Of a stretch of DNA of 64,000 bases, positions 55,212 through 64,000 are shown in pieces. Position 1 is the first letter of the stretch. The number at the start of each line of letters is the position of its first letter. The position numbers and the translations under genes were made by a program. The DNA is taken from positions 1 to 64,000 of the forward strand of contig NZ_BBIT01000020.1 in assembly GCF_000730625.1 (NCBI RefSeq). Direction: 5' to 3'. The notes below the pieces were generated by a model. The model ran no database searches, was not told the DNA's origin, and was given only the letters and a program-made list of their open reading frames with translations. This DNA is from Pseudomonas oryzihabitans NBRC 102199 (GTDB taxonomy: Bacteria > Pseudomonadota > Gammaproteobacteria > Pseudomonadales > Pseudomonadaceae).

Positions 55212-55353
55212 GCTTTGTCTGAAAAGTGCCTGCGCTCGGTCATGCTGCGTTAAAAATCCGTTCGGAATGCTCATTTACCATTCGTAAACTCCGCTTCCTC
55301 ACGGATTTTTGCCTTGCCTGACCTTCGCTCGGCGACTTTACAGACAAGCCTTA
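55211..55353. repeat. Dispersed ~140-bp palindromic element, copy B
   Basis: Arms of about 70 bases (GGCTTTGTCTGAAAAGT... against ...ACTTTACAGACAAGCC, with AAAAATCCG/CGGATTTTT inside) meet at TTTACCATTCGTAAA near 55274-55288. The core and right arm match copy A at 15726-15870. It fills the gap between the MFS pseudogene and the nuclease gene, whose stops face each other. Confidence 0.82.
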
Positions 55354-56289
55354 GAGCAGGATGTCGGCGGGACCGAAAATGGCCCGCTCGACGGGGCTGC
55401 CGGTGACCCGCTCTTCATTGGAGAAGCCGTCGTGGTCGCGCAGCGGGCCGAAGTCGATGCCGGTCAGCTGCTCGATGCGCAGGACGCTGCACTGGTAGGT
55501 GCGCAGGCGACCGAAGGCGATGGAGAGCTCGTCCAGCTCGCGGCGCTGGTCGATGAGGTAGGCGCTGGCGGAGGGCTTGCCGTCGTCACCGAGAAAGGCC
55601 ACCACCTTCCAGAAGGCTTCGGGGATCCGGGCGTCGCGATAGGCGCGGTCATCCGCACGCAGGACCGGGCCGCTGAAGACGCTGACCCGTGCCTGCCAGC
55701 GCTGGGTGTTGTCGAGAATGTAGTCCTCCAATTCCAACCAGGTCTTCTGGTTGAAGGCGGCCATCTGCGGCGCGCAGTTGGTGAAGTGGAAGGTGTCCTT
55801 ATTGGCCTGGGCCGCGGCGGCGCCCCAGTTGGGATCCTGGCGCCGTACCAGATGGCCACGGTCGAGCAGGTTGTCGGCATAGAGCGCCTCGCCGAGCTGG
55901 GCCTCCAGCGGCACCCGGCCGTCGTAGGCCCAGGCGTCGCGACTGCGGGGCACCTCGACGTGCTGGTCGCCAGCGATATTGACCCCGACCCAGAGCGCCA
56001 TTCGCCGGCTGCGCGAGAGGCTGACTGAGAAGTGGGTGTAGTCCAGGTGGTCGCCCGAGGCGGGCAGGGGATAGACATCGCCGGCCAGGGCCGCGCTCGG
56101 ACGGGGCCAGGGGACCTGGAAGTCCCCAAGGAAATCGGCCTGGTAACCCTGGCGGTCGGCCAGGCTGGTGGCGGGGGTGATGCGCGGCTCGGCGCTTCTC
56201 AGACCGGCGGGTTGCGCCGGCAGCAGGGGACGCAGGTCGGCGAGGCGCGGACGATAGGCGAAATCGACGGCAAAGGGCGGGCTGGACAT
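55351..56289 (-). CDS. DNA/RNA non-specific endonuclease (NucA/EndoG type)
   Basis: Encodes 312 residues of the beta-beta-alpha-metal nuclease group. The catalytic motif is LLDRGHLVRRQDPNWG (DRGH, His near residue 146) with the metal-binding Asn in TFHFTNCAPQMAAFNQ. No signal peptide is visible from ATG 56289, which is unusual because many members are secreted; the N-terminus MSSPPFAVDFAYRPRL may be part of a longer domain. It may degrade nucleic acid or be an effector; no immunity gene is recognised next to it. Confidence 0.87.
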   Translation of the reverse strand: MSSPPFAVDFAYRPRLADLRPLLPAQPAGLRSAEPRITPATSLADRQGYQADFLGDFQVPWPRPSAALAGDVYPLPASGDHLDYTHFSVSLSRSRRMALWVGVNIAGDQHVEVPRSRDAWAYDGRVPLEAQLGEALYADNLLDRGHLVRRQDPNWGAAAAQANKDTFHFTNCAPQMAAFNQKTWLELEDYILDNTQRWQARVSVFSGPVLRADDRAYRDARIPEAFWKVVAFLGDDGKPSASAYLIDQRRELDELSIAFGRLRTYQCSVLRIEQLTGIDFGPLRDHDGFSNEERVTGSPVERAIFGPADILL

Positions 56290-56437
56290 GGCGGCGCTCT
56301 GGCGAAAAGGGGCGAACCGCCAGCGCAGCACAGGGAGGTTACCGGACGATGACGACGGTCAGCGAAGTGGTATGCACCGGCGCTAGCTGGCAAACTCGTT
56401 CGCGACCTAACGATTCCAACCCTTGAGTGAACCGCCC

Positions 56438-57793
56438 ATGAAGCTATCGCTGTTTTCTCCCTTTGCCCGCCAGAGCGCCTGGCTGCTCGGCGTGCCCGGC
56501 CTGCTCCTCACCGGCGCCGCCCTGGCCAGTCAGCAGTCCGACGCCAAGGGCTTCGTCGAAGACGGTGACCTGACCCTGCTGCTGCGCAACTATTACTACC
56601 TACGCCAGAACGAAGGCGACGGCCATGGCGCTGAAACGCGCAACAGTCGCGATCCGCGCAGCTGGACCCAGGCCTTCCTGCTCAACTACACCTCGGGCTT
56701 CACCCAGGGCACCGTGGGCGTGGGTGTGGATGCCTATGGCTATCTGGGTCTCAAGCTGGATGGCGGCGATGGCCACGCCAACACCCCGAACATGCCGGTG
56801 GACGGCGACGGCAGCCAGCGCAGCGAATTCAGCAAGGGCGGGGCGGCGGTCAAGCTGCGCGTCTCCAACACCGTGCTCAAGTACGGCGACCAGCAGCCCA
56901 CGGCGCCGGTGCTGGCGGCGGGTGGCAACTGGCTGTTTCCCCAGACCGCCCGGGGCTGGAGCCTGGTGAGCCAGGAGGTCGATCACCTGATGCTCGAAGG
57001 CGGTCACTTCACCGCCGCCACGGCGCCGCGCACCACCGGTTCGGACGGCGGCATCTTCGCCGGTTACGCCGGCGTCGAAGCGGCCTCGGCCAGCTATGCC
57101 GGGGGCGTCTACAAGTTCAGCGATCACCTCAGTGCCTCGCTCTATGCCGGGCACTTCGAGGATGTCTGGGACCAGTATTACGGCAACCTCAACTATGTAG
57201 TGCCGCTGGCCGCCGAGCAGAGTCTGACCTTCGACGCCAACCTCTATCGCACCCTGGACGCCGGCAGCGCCAAGGCCGGCAGTATCGCCAACACCGCCGG
57301 CTCGCTGGCCGCCGCCTTCCAGACCGGCGCCCACACCTTCACCCTGATCCACCAGCGTATCCATGGCGACCAGCCCTTCGACTACGCGGTCTTCGGCGCA
57401 CCGGTGCCGGGGTCCTTCGGTGACTCCATCCTGCTCGGCAACTCGATGCAGTTCTCCGACTTCAACGGCCCGGGCGAGCGCAGCTGGCAGGCCCGTTACG
57501 ACCTGAACATGGAAAGCTATGGCGTGCCGGGCCTGAGTCTGATGGTGCGCCATACCCGCGGTAGCGGCATCGACGGCACCCACCTGGCCGCCGACTCGGC
57601 CTACGCCGGTCTCTATGGCGACGGCGACAAGGAACACGAGACCGATCTGGAGGCCAAGTACGTCCTGCAGAACGGCCCGGCCAAGGACTTGAGCTTCCGC
57701 CTGCGCCAGGCCTGGCATTCCGGCAGCCAGAGCACCGGCGGCACCGTGGCCGAGACCCGGCTGATCACCGAGTATCCGCTGAATATCCTGTGA
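56438..57793 (+). CDS. OprD-family outer-membrane porin
   Basis: Encodes 451 residues. A signal peptide (about 1-31, LLGVPGLLLTGAALAS) precedes KGFVEDGDLTLLLRNYYYLR, the typical OprD start, and an 18-strand barrel with GGNWLFPQTARGWSLVS and FTLIHQRIHGDQPFDY, ending TRLITEYPLNIL. OprD-type porins admit basic amino acids, aromatic acids or carbapenems; the exact solute cannot be told. ATG 56438 has a weak GAGTGA site. Intergenic repeats start 28 bp after its stop. Confidence 0.92.
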   Translation: MKLSLFSPFARQSAWLLGVPGLLLTGAALASQQSDAKGFVEDGDLTLLLRNYYYLRQNEGDGHGAETRNSRDPRSWTQAFLLNYTSGFTQGTVGVGVDAYGYLGLKLDGGDGHANTPNMPVDGDGSQRSEFSKGGAAVKLRVSNTVLKYGDQQPTAPVLAAGGNWLFPQTARGWSLVSQEVDHLMLEGGHFTAATAPRTTGSDGGIFAGYAGVEAASASYAGGVYKFSDHLSASLYAGHFEDVWDQYYGNLNYVVPLAAEQSLTFDANLYRTLDAGSAKAGSIANTAGSLAAAFQTGAHTFTLIHQRIHGDQPFDYAVFGAPVPGSFGDSILLGNSMQFSDFNGPGERSWQARYDLNMESYGVPGLSLMVRHTRGSGIDGTHLAADSAYAGLYGDGDKEHETDLEAKYVLQNGPAKDLSFRLRQAWHSGSQSTGGTVAETRLITEYPLNIL

Positions 57794-58434
57794 TGGGCGG
57801 CGCTCTGCAGGTTGGGCCTTGTAGGTTGGGTTGAGCGCAGCGAAGCCCAACAGTCCATTGGCCATCGGCATGTCCGGGAATACCCTCACCCCAGCCCTCT
57901 CCCAAGGGGAGAGTGGGCAGTTCGGTGTGATCGGGCGCCTCGTAGGTTGGGTTAAGCGTAGCGAAGCCCAACAGCCCGTTGGCATCGGCATGTCTGGGAA
58001 TGCCCTTGCCCCAGCCTACCTCTAAGAGGAGAGGGGGTAGCCGCGTAGAGTGGATAACGGCGCAGCCTTATCCACGTCCAGGTGCAGTTGATCAGTGGAA
58101 AACGCTGCGCGGTTTTCCACGCTACGGACGCCTTGGCAGCGTGTTACCACGAGCAAACCACTCCCCGCGCCGGACCCAACCGCCCCCTCTCCCTCGGGGA
58201 GAGGGCTGGGGGTGAGGGTTGCCCCCCGCCAACGGTGCCAGGATCGAGCGCGGCTTGTTGAGCTACGGCGATGGAGTAGCCTCAACCTAGCTAAGGCCAA
58301 CCTTGGCTACTTGCCACCTTTGGCCATCGGCATGCCCGGGGATACCCTCACCCCAACCCTCTCCCAAGGGGAGAGGGGGCAGTTCGGTGTGATCGAGTGC
58401 CGTGTAGGTTGGGTTGAGCGCAGCGAAGCCCATT
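57794..58434. repeat. 641-bp block of mosaic intergenic repeats
   Basis: No gene is present. GTAGGTTGGGTTGAG half-units occur at 57821, 57942 (with TTAAG) and 58404. Three direct copies of a module beginning near ATCGGCATG, with CCCTCACCCC..CTCTCCCAAGGGGAGAG and GGGCAGTTCGGTGTGATCG, lie at about 57862-57934, 57981-58036 (degenerate) and 58323-58395. A GTGGATAACGGCGCAGCCTTATCCAC unit is near 58049-58075 and GTGGAAAACGCTGCGCGGTTTTCCAC near 58095-58120. The last unit ends two bases before the Hhe-like stop. Confidence 0.8.
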
Positions 58435-61400
58435 TCAGACTTTCGCTCGCGATTCCTCCAGCAGCCGCTCGATCTCCCCATGCAGCCGCTCGGTGGCGCC
58501 AACCCGGTCGATCCACCATTCGGTGGACCAGACGCGCAGGAGCGTCCAGCCGAGGCCCTGGAGGATGGCGCTGCGGGTCTTGTCGCGGTCGCGGGCGGTG
58601 GCGGCGCTGTGGTAGGTGGCGCCGTCGCATTCGATGCCTACCAGGTAATCGCCCGGGCGGTCCGGATGGACGATGCCCAGGTCGATGCGGAAACGCGACA
58701 CACCGATCTGCGGCACCACCTGCCAGCCCTTGGCCTGCAGCGCCTGGGCCACGGCTTCCTCGAAGGGCGAGTCGTGTCCCCCCAGCGAGCCCTTGACCGC
58801 GGCGGCCAGGGCCTGGGGACCGCGCTGGGCGAATTCCAGGAACAGCTTGAGATCCCGTACCGCGCGGGCATTGGTGCGATTGAGGTCGATCAGGCCAGGA
58901 TCGAAGGAAGAGAACACCAGCATCTCCCGGCGCGCCCGGGTCACGGCGACGTTGAGGCGGCGCCAGCCACCGTCCTTGTTCAAGGGGCCGAAGTTCATCG
59001 ACATCGTATTGGCGCCTGGCTCGGTAGGGCCGAAGCCGATGCCGAGCATGATCAGGTCGCGCTCGTCGCCCTGCACCGTTTCCAGATTCTTCACCACCAC
59101 CGGCTCGGCCAGGTCTTCGGCGAAGTGCGCCTCGATCTCCGGGTGCTGCTGGCGCGCGCGGTCGAGCAGGTCGGTGACCAGCCGCTGTTGCTCGCTGTTG
59201 AGGGTGATGATGCCCAGGCTGAGACCGGCGAAGGCCGGATCGAGCAGGCGCTTGACCGCCTCGGCGACCATGGCCTGGGCTTCCAGGGCGTTGTGCCGTC
59301 CCTTGCCCTTGGCGTAGACGCCGTCCACCCGCCGCCATTCCACCGCGCTCGGACGGATCTCCGGGGCGGGGAAGGTGATGAGCTTGCCGTCGTAGTAGTG
59401 ATGGTTGGAAAAGGCGATCAGGCTCTCGTGGCGACTGCGGTAGTGCCAGTTGAGGCTGTGGCTGTAGATGCCGGCGCCCAGGCATTCGTCGAGGATGCTC
59501 TCCAGGTCCTCGGCGGTGTCGTCCTCGCCGGCGGCGCGGTCGAAGAAGCGGGTCGGCGGCATCTGCCGGGGGTCGCCGGCGATCACCACCTGCACACCGC
59601 GGGCGATGGCGCCCACCGCGTCCCAGGGCGCGATCTGCGAGGCTTCGTCGAAGATCACCAGGTCGAACAGGCCGCCATCGGGCGGCAGGTACTGGGCGAT
59701 GGACAGCGGACTCATCAGCATGCAAGGCGCCAGCCGCGCCAGGGCGTCGCCCATTTCCAGCGCCAGCTGGCGCAGCGGCTTGTGCCGGCGCTGCTTCTGC
59801 AATTCGTGCTTGAGCACGGCGAAGCCGCCACCCTGGCGCGCCGCGTCGTTCTTGGGCGGCAGGCCGTGGCAGAGCAGGGCGCGGATATGGCGCACGGCGA
59901 GGGTCTGCAGGCGATCGTCCAACCGGCGATAGGCCTGGATGTCGCTCTCGTGCTCGGCCGGGACGAAATCGCGCAGCAAGGGCTCGGCGTCCAGGGCGGT
60001 GGCGGCGAACCAGCGGGCATAGGCGGTTTCGAAGACGGCTGCGAGATCCTCGCCGGAGCCGACCGTGACGCGCGCGATCAGCGGCGCCAGGCCGAGGGCG
60101 TCGGATTCCTCGCGGACCCGCTGCCAGTCGCACCAGGCCTTGAGGCGACCGGGCTGGCGCAACAGGGCGGCGGCGGTGCGTACCAACTCGGCGGCCGGGG
60201 TGTCTGCCGGCAGTCCTGCCTGCTCGGAAAAGCTCTGGCGCGCGGCTTCGGCGGCCTCCAGGGCGGCGGAGAAGGCGCTGCTGGCCGGTGCCAGGGTAGT
60301 GTCCACCGGCTGGTCCTCGGGATGCTGCAACCGGCGCGCCGCCGCCTGGCGCAGGGCCAGCAGCTGCTCGGGCGTTTCCGCCAGGGTCGGCAGCGCCGTG
60401 CTCAGCCTTTCCGCGAGGGCGCGGCGCGCGAGCAGGGCCTCCAGGTCGCTGGTGACGCCTTGCCAGCCGCTGATGGCGGCCAGGCTGGGCGTCAACTCGT
60501 CCAGTTCGCTGAGCAGGGTGCGCTGGCGCCGCAGGCGTGGCAGGTCGGCGGCCACGTCGGGCTGGCCCTGGGTTTCGCCCTGGCGGGCGAGATCCTGGGT
60601 GACCTGGCGCTGGGCGCGGCTGGCGAAGATCCAGAAGCGCTGCCCGGCGGCGTCCCAGGCGGTTTCCAGCTGGGTCAGGGCGACGCGGCGACAGGCTTCG
60701 GCGGCATAGGGCACCGACAGCTCGCGCTCCAGCGTCTGGTAGTCCCGCAGCAACTCCAGGGCGCGCCCCAGCTGGCGCTGACGCTCGGCGGCGCCAGGCC
60801 CGAAGGCGAAGGCCAGGTCCTGGCCGGCGGCGTTCTGCAGCAGCTCGGCGAATTCCAGCAGGCGCCGGGGCGCCACCTGATCCGCCAGCGGCAGGCCAAG
60901 GACGTCGCGCAGGCGTTGCCGCGCCTGCTGCAGGGCCTGCTGGGTGTCGCGCAGCCGTTCGGCGGCGCCGACCAGGGCGTCCTGCCAGGCGTTGGACCAG
61001 GGATGGGCCGGCAAGAGGGCGAAATCCGCCGCCAGGCTGCGGCCGGTCTCGGCGTGCAGGGCCAGGCGGCGCACGGCGTTGCGCAAATCGGCCAGGGCCT
61101 CGGCGTCGTGGGCGTCGGCGTTGGCCCAGGCCAGGCGCGGGGTATCGGGGGCGGCGTCGCGCAGGACGCGGCCGATGCTCTGCTGCAGGGTCAGGCCATT
61201 GGGCCAGCGCCGGTGCAGGCGCTCGACCACTGCATTGAGGCGATCGCGCAGGCGTTCCACCTCGGCGGCCTCGGCCAGCCATTCTTCTTCGTCGAGGCCG
61301 TCGCGGGTATCCCAGGCGCGCTCCAGCTGCTTGAGTACCTCGGCCTTGGACGCCTTGCTCGAATGCAGCTCCAGGCAGAATTCGCCCAGCCCCTGGGCCT

Positions 61401-63567
61401 CCAGGCGGCGATACACCACGTCCAGGGCCGCGCGTTTCTCGGCGACGAACAGGACCCGCCGACCGAGCGCCAGGTTGTGGGCGATCATATTGGCGATGGT
61501 CTGGGACTTGCCGGTGCCGGGCGGGCCGTCCAGCACGAAGTCCTGGCCACCGGCCGAGGCCAGCACCGCCGCCAGTTGCGAGGAATCCGCCGGCAGCGGG
61601 GTGAAGAGTTCGGCAGGGGTGACCTGGCGATCCAGCTCGCGCTCGCGGGGAAAGCTGCCGCCGCTCAGGTAGGCGCCGGATTCCGAGGTGCGCTCCAACA
61701 GGTGCCGCACCAGCGGGCTTTCCATCAGCTGGTCGCTGCGCTCGGTGAGGTCCTTCCACATCAGGTACTTGGCGAAGGAGAACTGGCCGAGCAGCAATTC
61801 GTTGCTGACCTCGAAGCCGGGCAGGTCGCGCACCGCGCGGCGGACCCTGGTCCAGATGCCATCCACGTCGATGCCGTTGCCATCGCCGGGCAGCGGGCCG
61901 TCGAGCCCGGGAATGTCCAGGTCGAAGTCGTGGCGCAAGAGCTCCAGCAGGGTCAGGTTGAAGCGCGGCTCGTCCTCGAACAGGTGCAGGGTGATGCCGC
62001 TGGCGGCGCTCTGCCGTTCCAGGCGTACCGGCAGCAGGATCAGCGGCGCACGGTAGTGCTTGGGATCGTCGGCCGCCTTCTTCCAGCGCAGGAAGCCCAG
62101 CGCCAGGTAGAGGGTGTTGGCGCCGCCCTCGTCGAGATCGCTGCGGGCGCGGCGATAGAGCTCCACCAGGGCCGCGTCCAGTTTGGTCGCATCCAGGGGC
62201 GCGACCACCTCGCCGCGGGCCAGGGCGCCGCGGGCGTATTCGTCGTCGAGATTCTCGTGCTCGCGGGCTTCGTGCAGCACGGCGTCGCGCCCGCTCACCG
62301 CCAGATCCGGCAGCGGCACCAGACGCAGTGCCCGGCCCTCGGCCAGGCGATCTTCCAGCGCCGCCGGCTCGGGGCAGAGCAGGGGCACGCTGCGGGCGTT
62401 GTCCGGCACATGCAGCAGGCGATTGCGGGTGGTGAGGTCGAGCAGTTTGCGCTGCCACAGCGCCAGGCGCCCGACCGGGGTGGTCGGCGCCGCCTCGACG
62501 TCCACGTCGAAGGCCGGCAGCGGCGGGGCTTCTTCCAGGGCTTCGCCGGGCAGCAGCAGGCCGTCCGCATGGATGGCCGGCTGGCCGGGCACCGCCAGCG
62601 GGCGAATGCGTTGCAGGCGGGCGCGGCGGATGTCCAGCGCCAGTACGAAGGACTCGTCGTCCAGCTGCCGCTCGGCCAGTTGCATGGCCTGGCTGAAGGA
62701 GGGCGGCGGCGAGGCGGTGGCCTGGGTGGTCTCGAAGACCAGCAGGTCCTTGAGCGCCACCCGCTTGCGCACTGGCTCGGCGTCGTCGGTGAGCAGCTGA
62801 GCGAATTCCTGGGGCTGCAGCCAGACCCCGGCGAAGGCATGGCCGCGGGTAATGACCAGCAGCGGATTGAGACCGGCCTGTTCCAGCGCCGCGCAGGCGA
62901 GCAGGGCGAGATCCAGGCAGGTGGCCAGGCCGCCGTCGAGGATGGCGCCCGGCGTTCGGATCTTCTGGCCCTGGCGCTCGAAGCTGGCCGGCGGCACCGC
63001 ATAGGTCAGCTGCAGACCGCACAGCGCCGACCAGAGCGCCGAACCCAGCTCCCAGACGCGTCGCCGCGAGCCGCTCTCGTACCCGTCCAGCGCCGTGGAC
63101 TTGCCGGCGCGGCGCAAGACCTCGGCGGCCGCGCCCAGCAGGCGATCCACTGCCGGGTCGTTGGGCATGACGAAGGCCGCGGCCAGCTCGGGCATGCTGT
63201 CCACGCCGCCCCACTGGTTGCGGGCCAGCAGCTCGACCGGATAGCGCCGCGTCTGCAGGATCTCTTCGCCCTGGCGTACCGTGAAGGTCAGCTGGGCGAC
63301 CAGGCTTTCCTGCAGGCTGCCGAGCAGGGCGGCGTCGAATTCGAGGTCGCGATCATCGAGATGAAGGGTGCCCTTGGGGTCCAGGCGCTCCAGGTGCCAG
63401 GTGCGCGGGACCACGAAGGCCGGCTCGGCGGTCACCGTCAGGCTGACGTCGACCAAGGGGTCCTGGCCGCTGTGGGTGAGGCGCAATTCGCGCAGCACGG
63501 GCACCGCGTTCTGGTGCGCCGCAAAACCGATCTTGCCGGCCAGCACCAGTTCGACATCCACGCTCAT
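58435..63567 (-). CDS. Hhe-like giant DUF4011-helicase-Vsr protein with transglutaminase-like domain
   Basis: Encodes 1710 residues. A transglutaminase-like section has Cys 217 (GGLATCLDLALLA) and His 243 (ITRGHAFAGVW). DUF4011 is marked by WQRKLLDLTTRNRLLH at 381-396. The superfamily 1 helicase has Walker A GPPGTGKSQT (681-690), a Walker B VIFDEASQI and VVIAGDPRQMPPTRFF. The C-terminus (about 1620-1690) is a Vsr/DUF559-like nuclease (RFRIDLGIVHP; LVGIECDGATYH). This order, DUF4011-helicase-Vsr, matches the Hhe antiphage system. It stands alone on the minus strand with no other defence gene beside it. ATG 63567. Defence here is inferred. Confidence 0.85.
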   Translation of the reverse strand: MSVDVELVLAGKIGFAAHQNAVPVLRELRLTHSGQDPLVDVSLTVTAEPAFVVPRTWHLERLDPKGTLHLDDRDLEFDAALLGSLQESLVAQLTFTVRQGEEILQTRRYPVELLARNQWGGVDSMPELAAAFVMPNDPAVDRLLGAAAEVLRRAGKSTALDGYESGSRRRVWELGSALWSALCGLQLTYAVPPASFERQGQKIRTPGAILDGGLATCLDLALLACAALEQAGLNPLLVITRGHAFAGVWLQPQEFAQLLTDDAEPVRKRVALKDLLVFETTQATASPPPSFSQAMQLAERQLDDESFVLALDIRRARLQRIRPLAVPGQPAIHADGLLLPGEALEEAPPLPAFDVDVEAAPTTPVGRLALWQRKLLDLTTRNRLLHVPDNARSVPLLCPEPAALEDRLAEGRALRLVPLPDLAVSGRDAVLHEAREHENLDDEYARGALARGEVVAPLDATKLDAALVELYRRARSDLDEGGANTLYLALGFLRWKKAADDPKHYRAPLILLPVRLERQSAASGITLHLFEDEPRFNLTLLELLRHDFDLDIPGLDGPLPGDGNGIDVDGIWTRVRRAVRDLPGFEVSNELLLGQFSFAKYLMWKDLTERSDQLMESPLVRHLLERTSESGAYLSGGSFPRERELDRQVTPAELFTPLPADSSQLAAVLASAGGQDFVLDGPPGTGKSQTIANMIAHNLALGRRVLFVAEKRAALDVVYRRLEAQGLGEFCLELHSSKASKAEVLKQLERAWDTRDGLDEEEWLAEAAEVERLRDRLNAVVERLHRRWPNGLTLQQSIGRVLRDAAPDTPRLAWANADAHDAEALADLRNAVRRLALHAETGRSLAADFALLPAHPWSNAWQDALVGAAERLRDTQQALQQARQRLRDVLGLPLADQVAPRRLLEFAELLQNAAGQDLAFAFGPGAAERQRQLGRALELLRDYQTLERELSVPYAAEACRRVALTQLETAWDAAGQRFWIFASRAQRQVTQDLARQGETQGQPDVAADLPRLRRQRTLLSELDELTPSLAAISGWQGVTSDLEALLARRALAERLSTALPTLAETPEQLLALRQAAARRLQHPEDQPVDTTLAPASSAFSAALEAAEAARQSFSEQAGLPADTPAAELVRTAAALLRQPGRLKAWCDWQRVREESDALGLAPLIARVTVGSGEDLAAVFETAYARWFAATALDAEPLLRDFVPAEHESDIQAYRRLDDRLQTLAVRHIRALLCHGLPPKNDAARQGGGFAVLKHELQKQRRHKPLRQLALEMGDALARLAPCMLMSPLSIAQYLPPDGGLFDLVIFDEASQIAPWDAVGAIARGVQVVIAGDPRQMPPTRFFDRAAGEDDTAEDLESILDECLGAGIYSHSLNWHYRSRHESLIAFSNHHYYDGKLITFPAPEIRPSAVEWRRVDGVYAKGKGRHNALEAQAMVAEAVKRLLDPAFAGLSLGIITLNSEQQRLVTDLLDRARQQHPEIEAHFAEDLAEPVVVKNLETVQGDERDLIMLGIGFGPTEPGANTMSMNFGPLNKDGGWRRLNVAVTRARREMLVFSSFDPGLIDLNRTNARAVRDLKLFLEFAQRGPQALAAAVKGSLGGHDSPFEEAVAQALQAKGWQVVPQIGVSRFRIDLGIVHPDRPGDYLVGIECDGATYHSAATARDRDKTRSAILQGLGWTLLRVWSTEWWIDRVGATERLHGEIERLLEESRAKV

Positions 63568-63707
63568 CGCCTACCACCCTTGCTTATTGCCTAAGGTAGA
63601 TGAATGTACAGTAGTGGACGGGTCGATGCAGCCCATAGCCGGCCTGGGCAAGCGGAAAAAGTCCTTTGGTGACGGGCGGTTGCGTGGTTTGAGGGATAGG
63701 TCGCGCT
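63568..63707. other. Spacer between the Hhe-like gene and the kinase
   Basis: 140 bp without a gene; it must hold the Hhe-like promoter. AT-rich words (TATTGCCTAAGGTAGATGAATG) lie just upstream of its start. No inverted repeat stands out. Confidence 0.45.
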
Positions 63708-64000
63708 TCAGGCCGCCGCGGTCGGGAAGACCAGGCTGAAATGGATGCCCCGCTCATCCTGCTCGACCTCGGCGCGGCCGCCGTGCAGGCGCATGATGGC
63801 GGTGACGATGGCCAGGCCCAGGCCGTTGGAATCATGGGGTTGGTGGCGCGAGGGATCGGCGCGGTAGAAGCGGTCGAATAGCCGACGCAGGTGCTCCGGT
63901 GCCAGCGCCGGCCCGGCATTGCTGACGCGGATGCGCCCGCCGTCCGCCTGCAGGAGGATCTCGCCGTCCGGCTCGGCATAGCGGATGGCATTGGCCACCA
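63708..64000 (-). CDS. Sensor histidine kinase, C-terminal end (cut by window)
   Basis: The last 97 or so codons of a kinase are seen, starting beyond the window edge. ANAIRYA is the N box, DGGRIRVSNAGPAL the G1 region, and FYRADPSRHQPHDSNGLGLAIVTAIMRLHGG the F and G2 boxes (split by the family's variable loop). The form is that of CusS/heavy-metal-type kinases of two-component systems. The ligand and partner regulator are outside the window. Confidence 0.88.
   Translation of the reverse strand, partial: VANAIRYAEPDGEILLQADGGRIRVSNAGPALAPEHLRRLFDRFYRADPSRHQPHDSNGLGLAIVTAIMRLHGGRAEVEQDERGIHFSLVFPTAAA

Noticed and set aside
57820-58437. Short frames encoding peptides such as ALNPTY within the repeat block
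   Set aside because: The same peptides arise from every copy of the repeat, in various frames; they are not conserved genes.
58414-63594. A 1726-codon open frame on the plus strand, opposite the Hhe-like gene
   Set aside because: It mirrors the codon bias of the real gene; its translation is low-complexity Gln/Ala/Gly/Val with no domain, and the minus-strand frame has complete motifs.

Overview
The window is a GC-rich (mid-60s %), densely coded stretch of a Pseudomonas-type gammaproteobacterial chromosome. Evidence for Pseudomonas: a divergent finR-type LysR gene next to fpr, guaB-guaA, a BdlA-like PAS-PAS chemoreceptor, an OprD porin, MntR/MntH, and short palindromic repeats of the GTAGGAGCGG kind between genes. 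Assignment to the P. oryzihabitans/psychrotolerans group is only a guess. No tRNA, rRNA, CRISPR array, transposase or integrase was seen.

Layout. 0.1-6.5 kb: pyridoxal kinase, a small membrane protein, finR-like regulator/fpr, a RibD-like reductase and an MHYT-GGDEF-EAL protein. 6.8-16 kb: ppnN, trmO, an acetyltransferase, two HAD hydrolases, a hybrid histidine kinase, a secreted hydrolase and a zinc metallopeptidase. 16-22.7 kb: alcohol dehydrogenase, a LysR regulator divergent from a PRISE-like reductase, a TauE-type exporter, an epoxide-hydrolase-like enzyme and a hydroxyacid dehydrogenase, with several mosaic intergenic repeats. 22.8-30.5 kb: an iron-siderophore locus on the minus strand (TonB receptor with Fur box, an RTX/bluetail-like protein, then binding protein, two permeases and ATPase with overlapping stops and starts). 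30.6-33.8 kb: guaB and guaA.

33.9-38.4 kb: a small, comparatively AT-rich island directly downstream of guaA, a position known as a genomic-island hotspot. It holds a decayed type I restriction system (an hsdR start joined to an hsdM end, a 56-codon coupled ORF, a frameshifted hsdS), an intact PD-(D/E)XK nuclease with a possible PUA/EVE-like C-terminal domain, and a decayed relic of a DJ-1/PfpI gene whose intact relative lies 2.4 kb further on. 38.4-48.7 kb: GGDEF-EAL protein, PfpI-family protein, a second RTX/bluetail-like paralogue, an arsR-acr3-arsC-chrA operon, a LysR regulator, and an acetyltransferase/MFS pair. 48.7-57.8 kb: BdlA-like chemoreceptor, MntR and MntH with a palindromic operator between them, a PhnA-like membrane protein, TetR next to an MFS gene broken by an in-frame TAG, a DNA/RNA endonuclease and an OprD porin. 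57.8-63.6 kb: a repeat-rich intergenic block and a 1710-residue transglutaminase-like/DUF4011/helicase/Vsr-like protein resembling the Hhe antiphage protein. The window ends inside a sensor kinase.

The strongest candidates for undescribed biology are the RTX/bluetail protein inside the siderophore locus with its paralogue sharing the same upstream region, the nuclease-reader gene left behind the dead type I system with two operator-like boxes upstream, and the giant Hhe-like protein carrying a transglutaminase-like domain. All functions are inferred from sequence features read by eye; no database search was possible.
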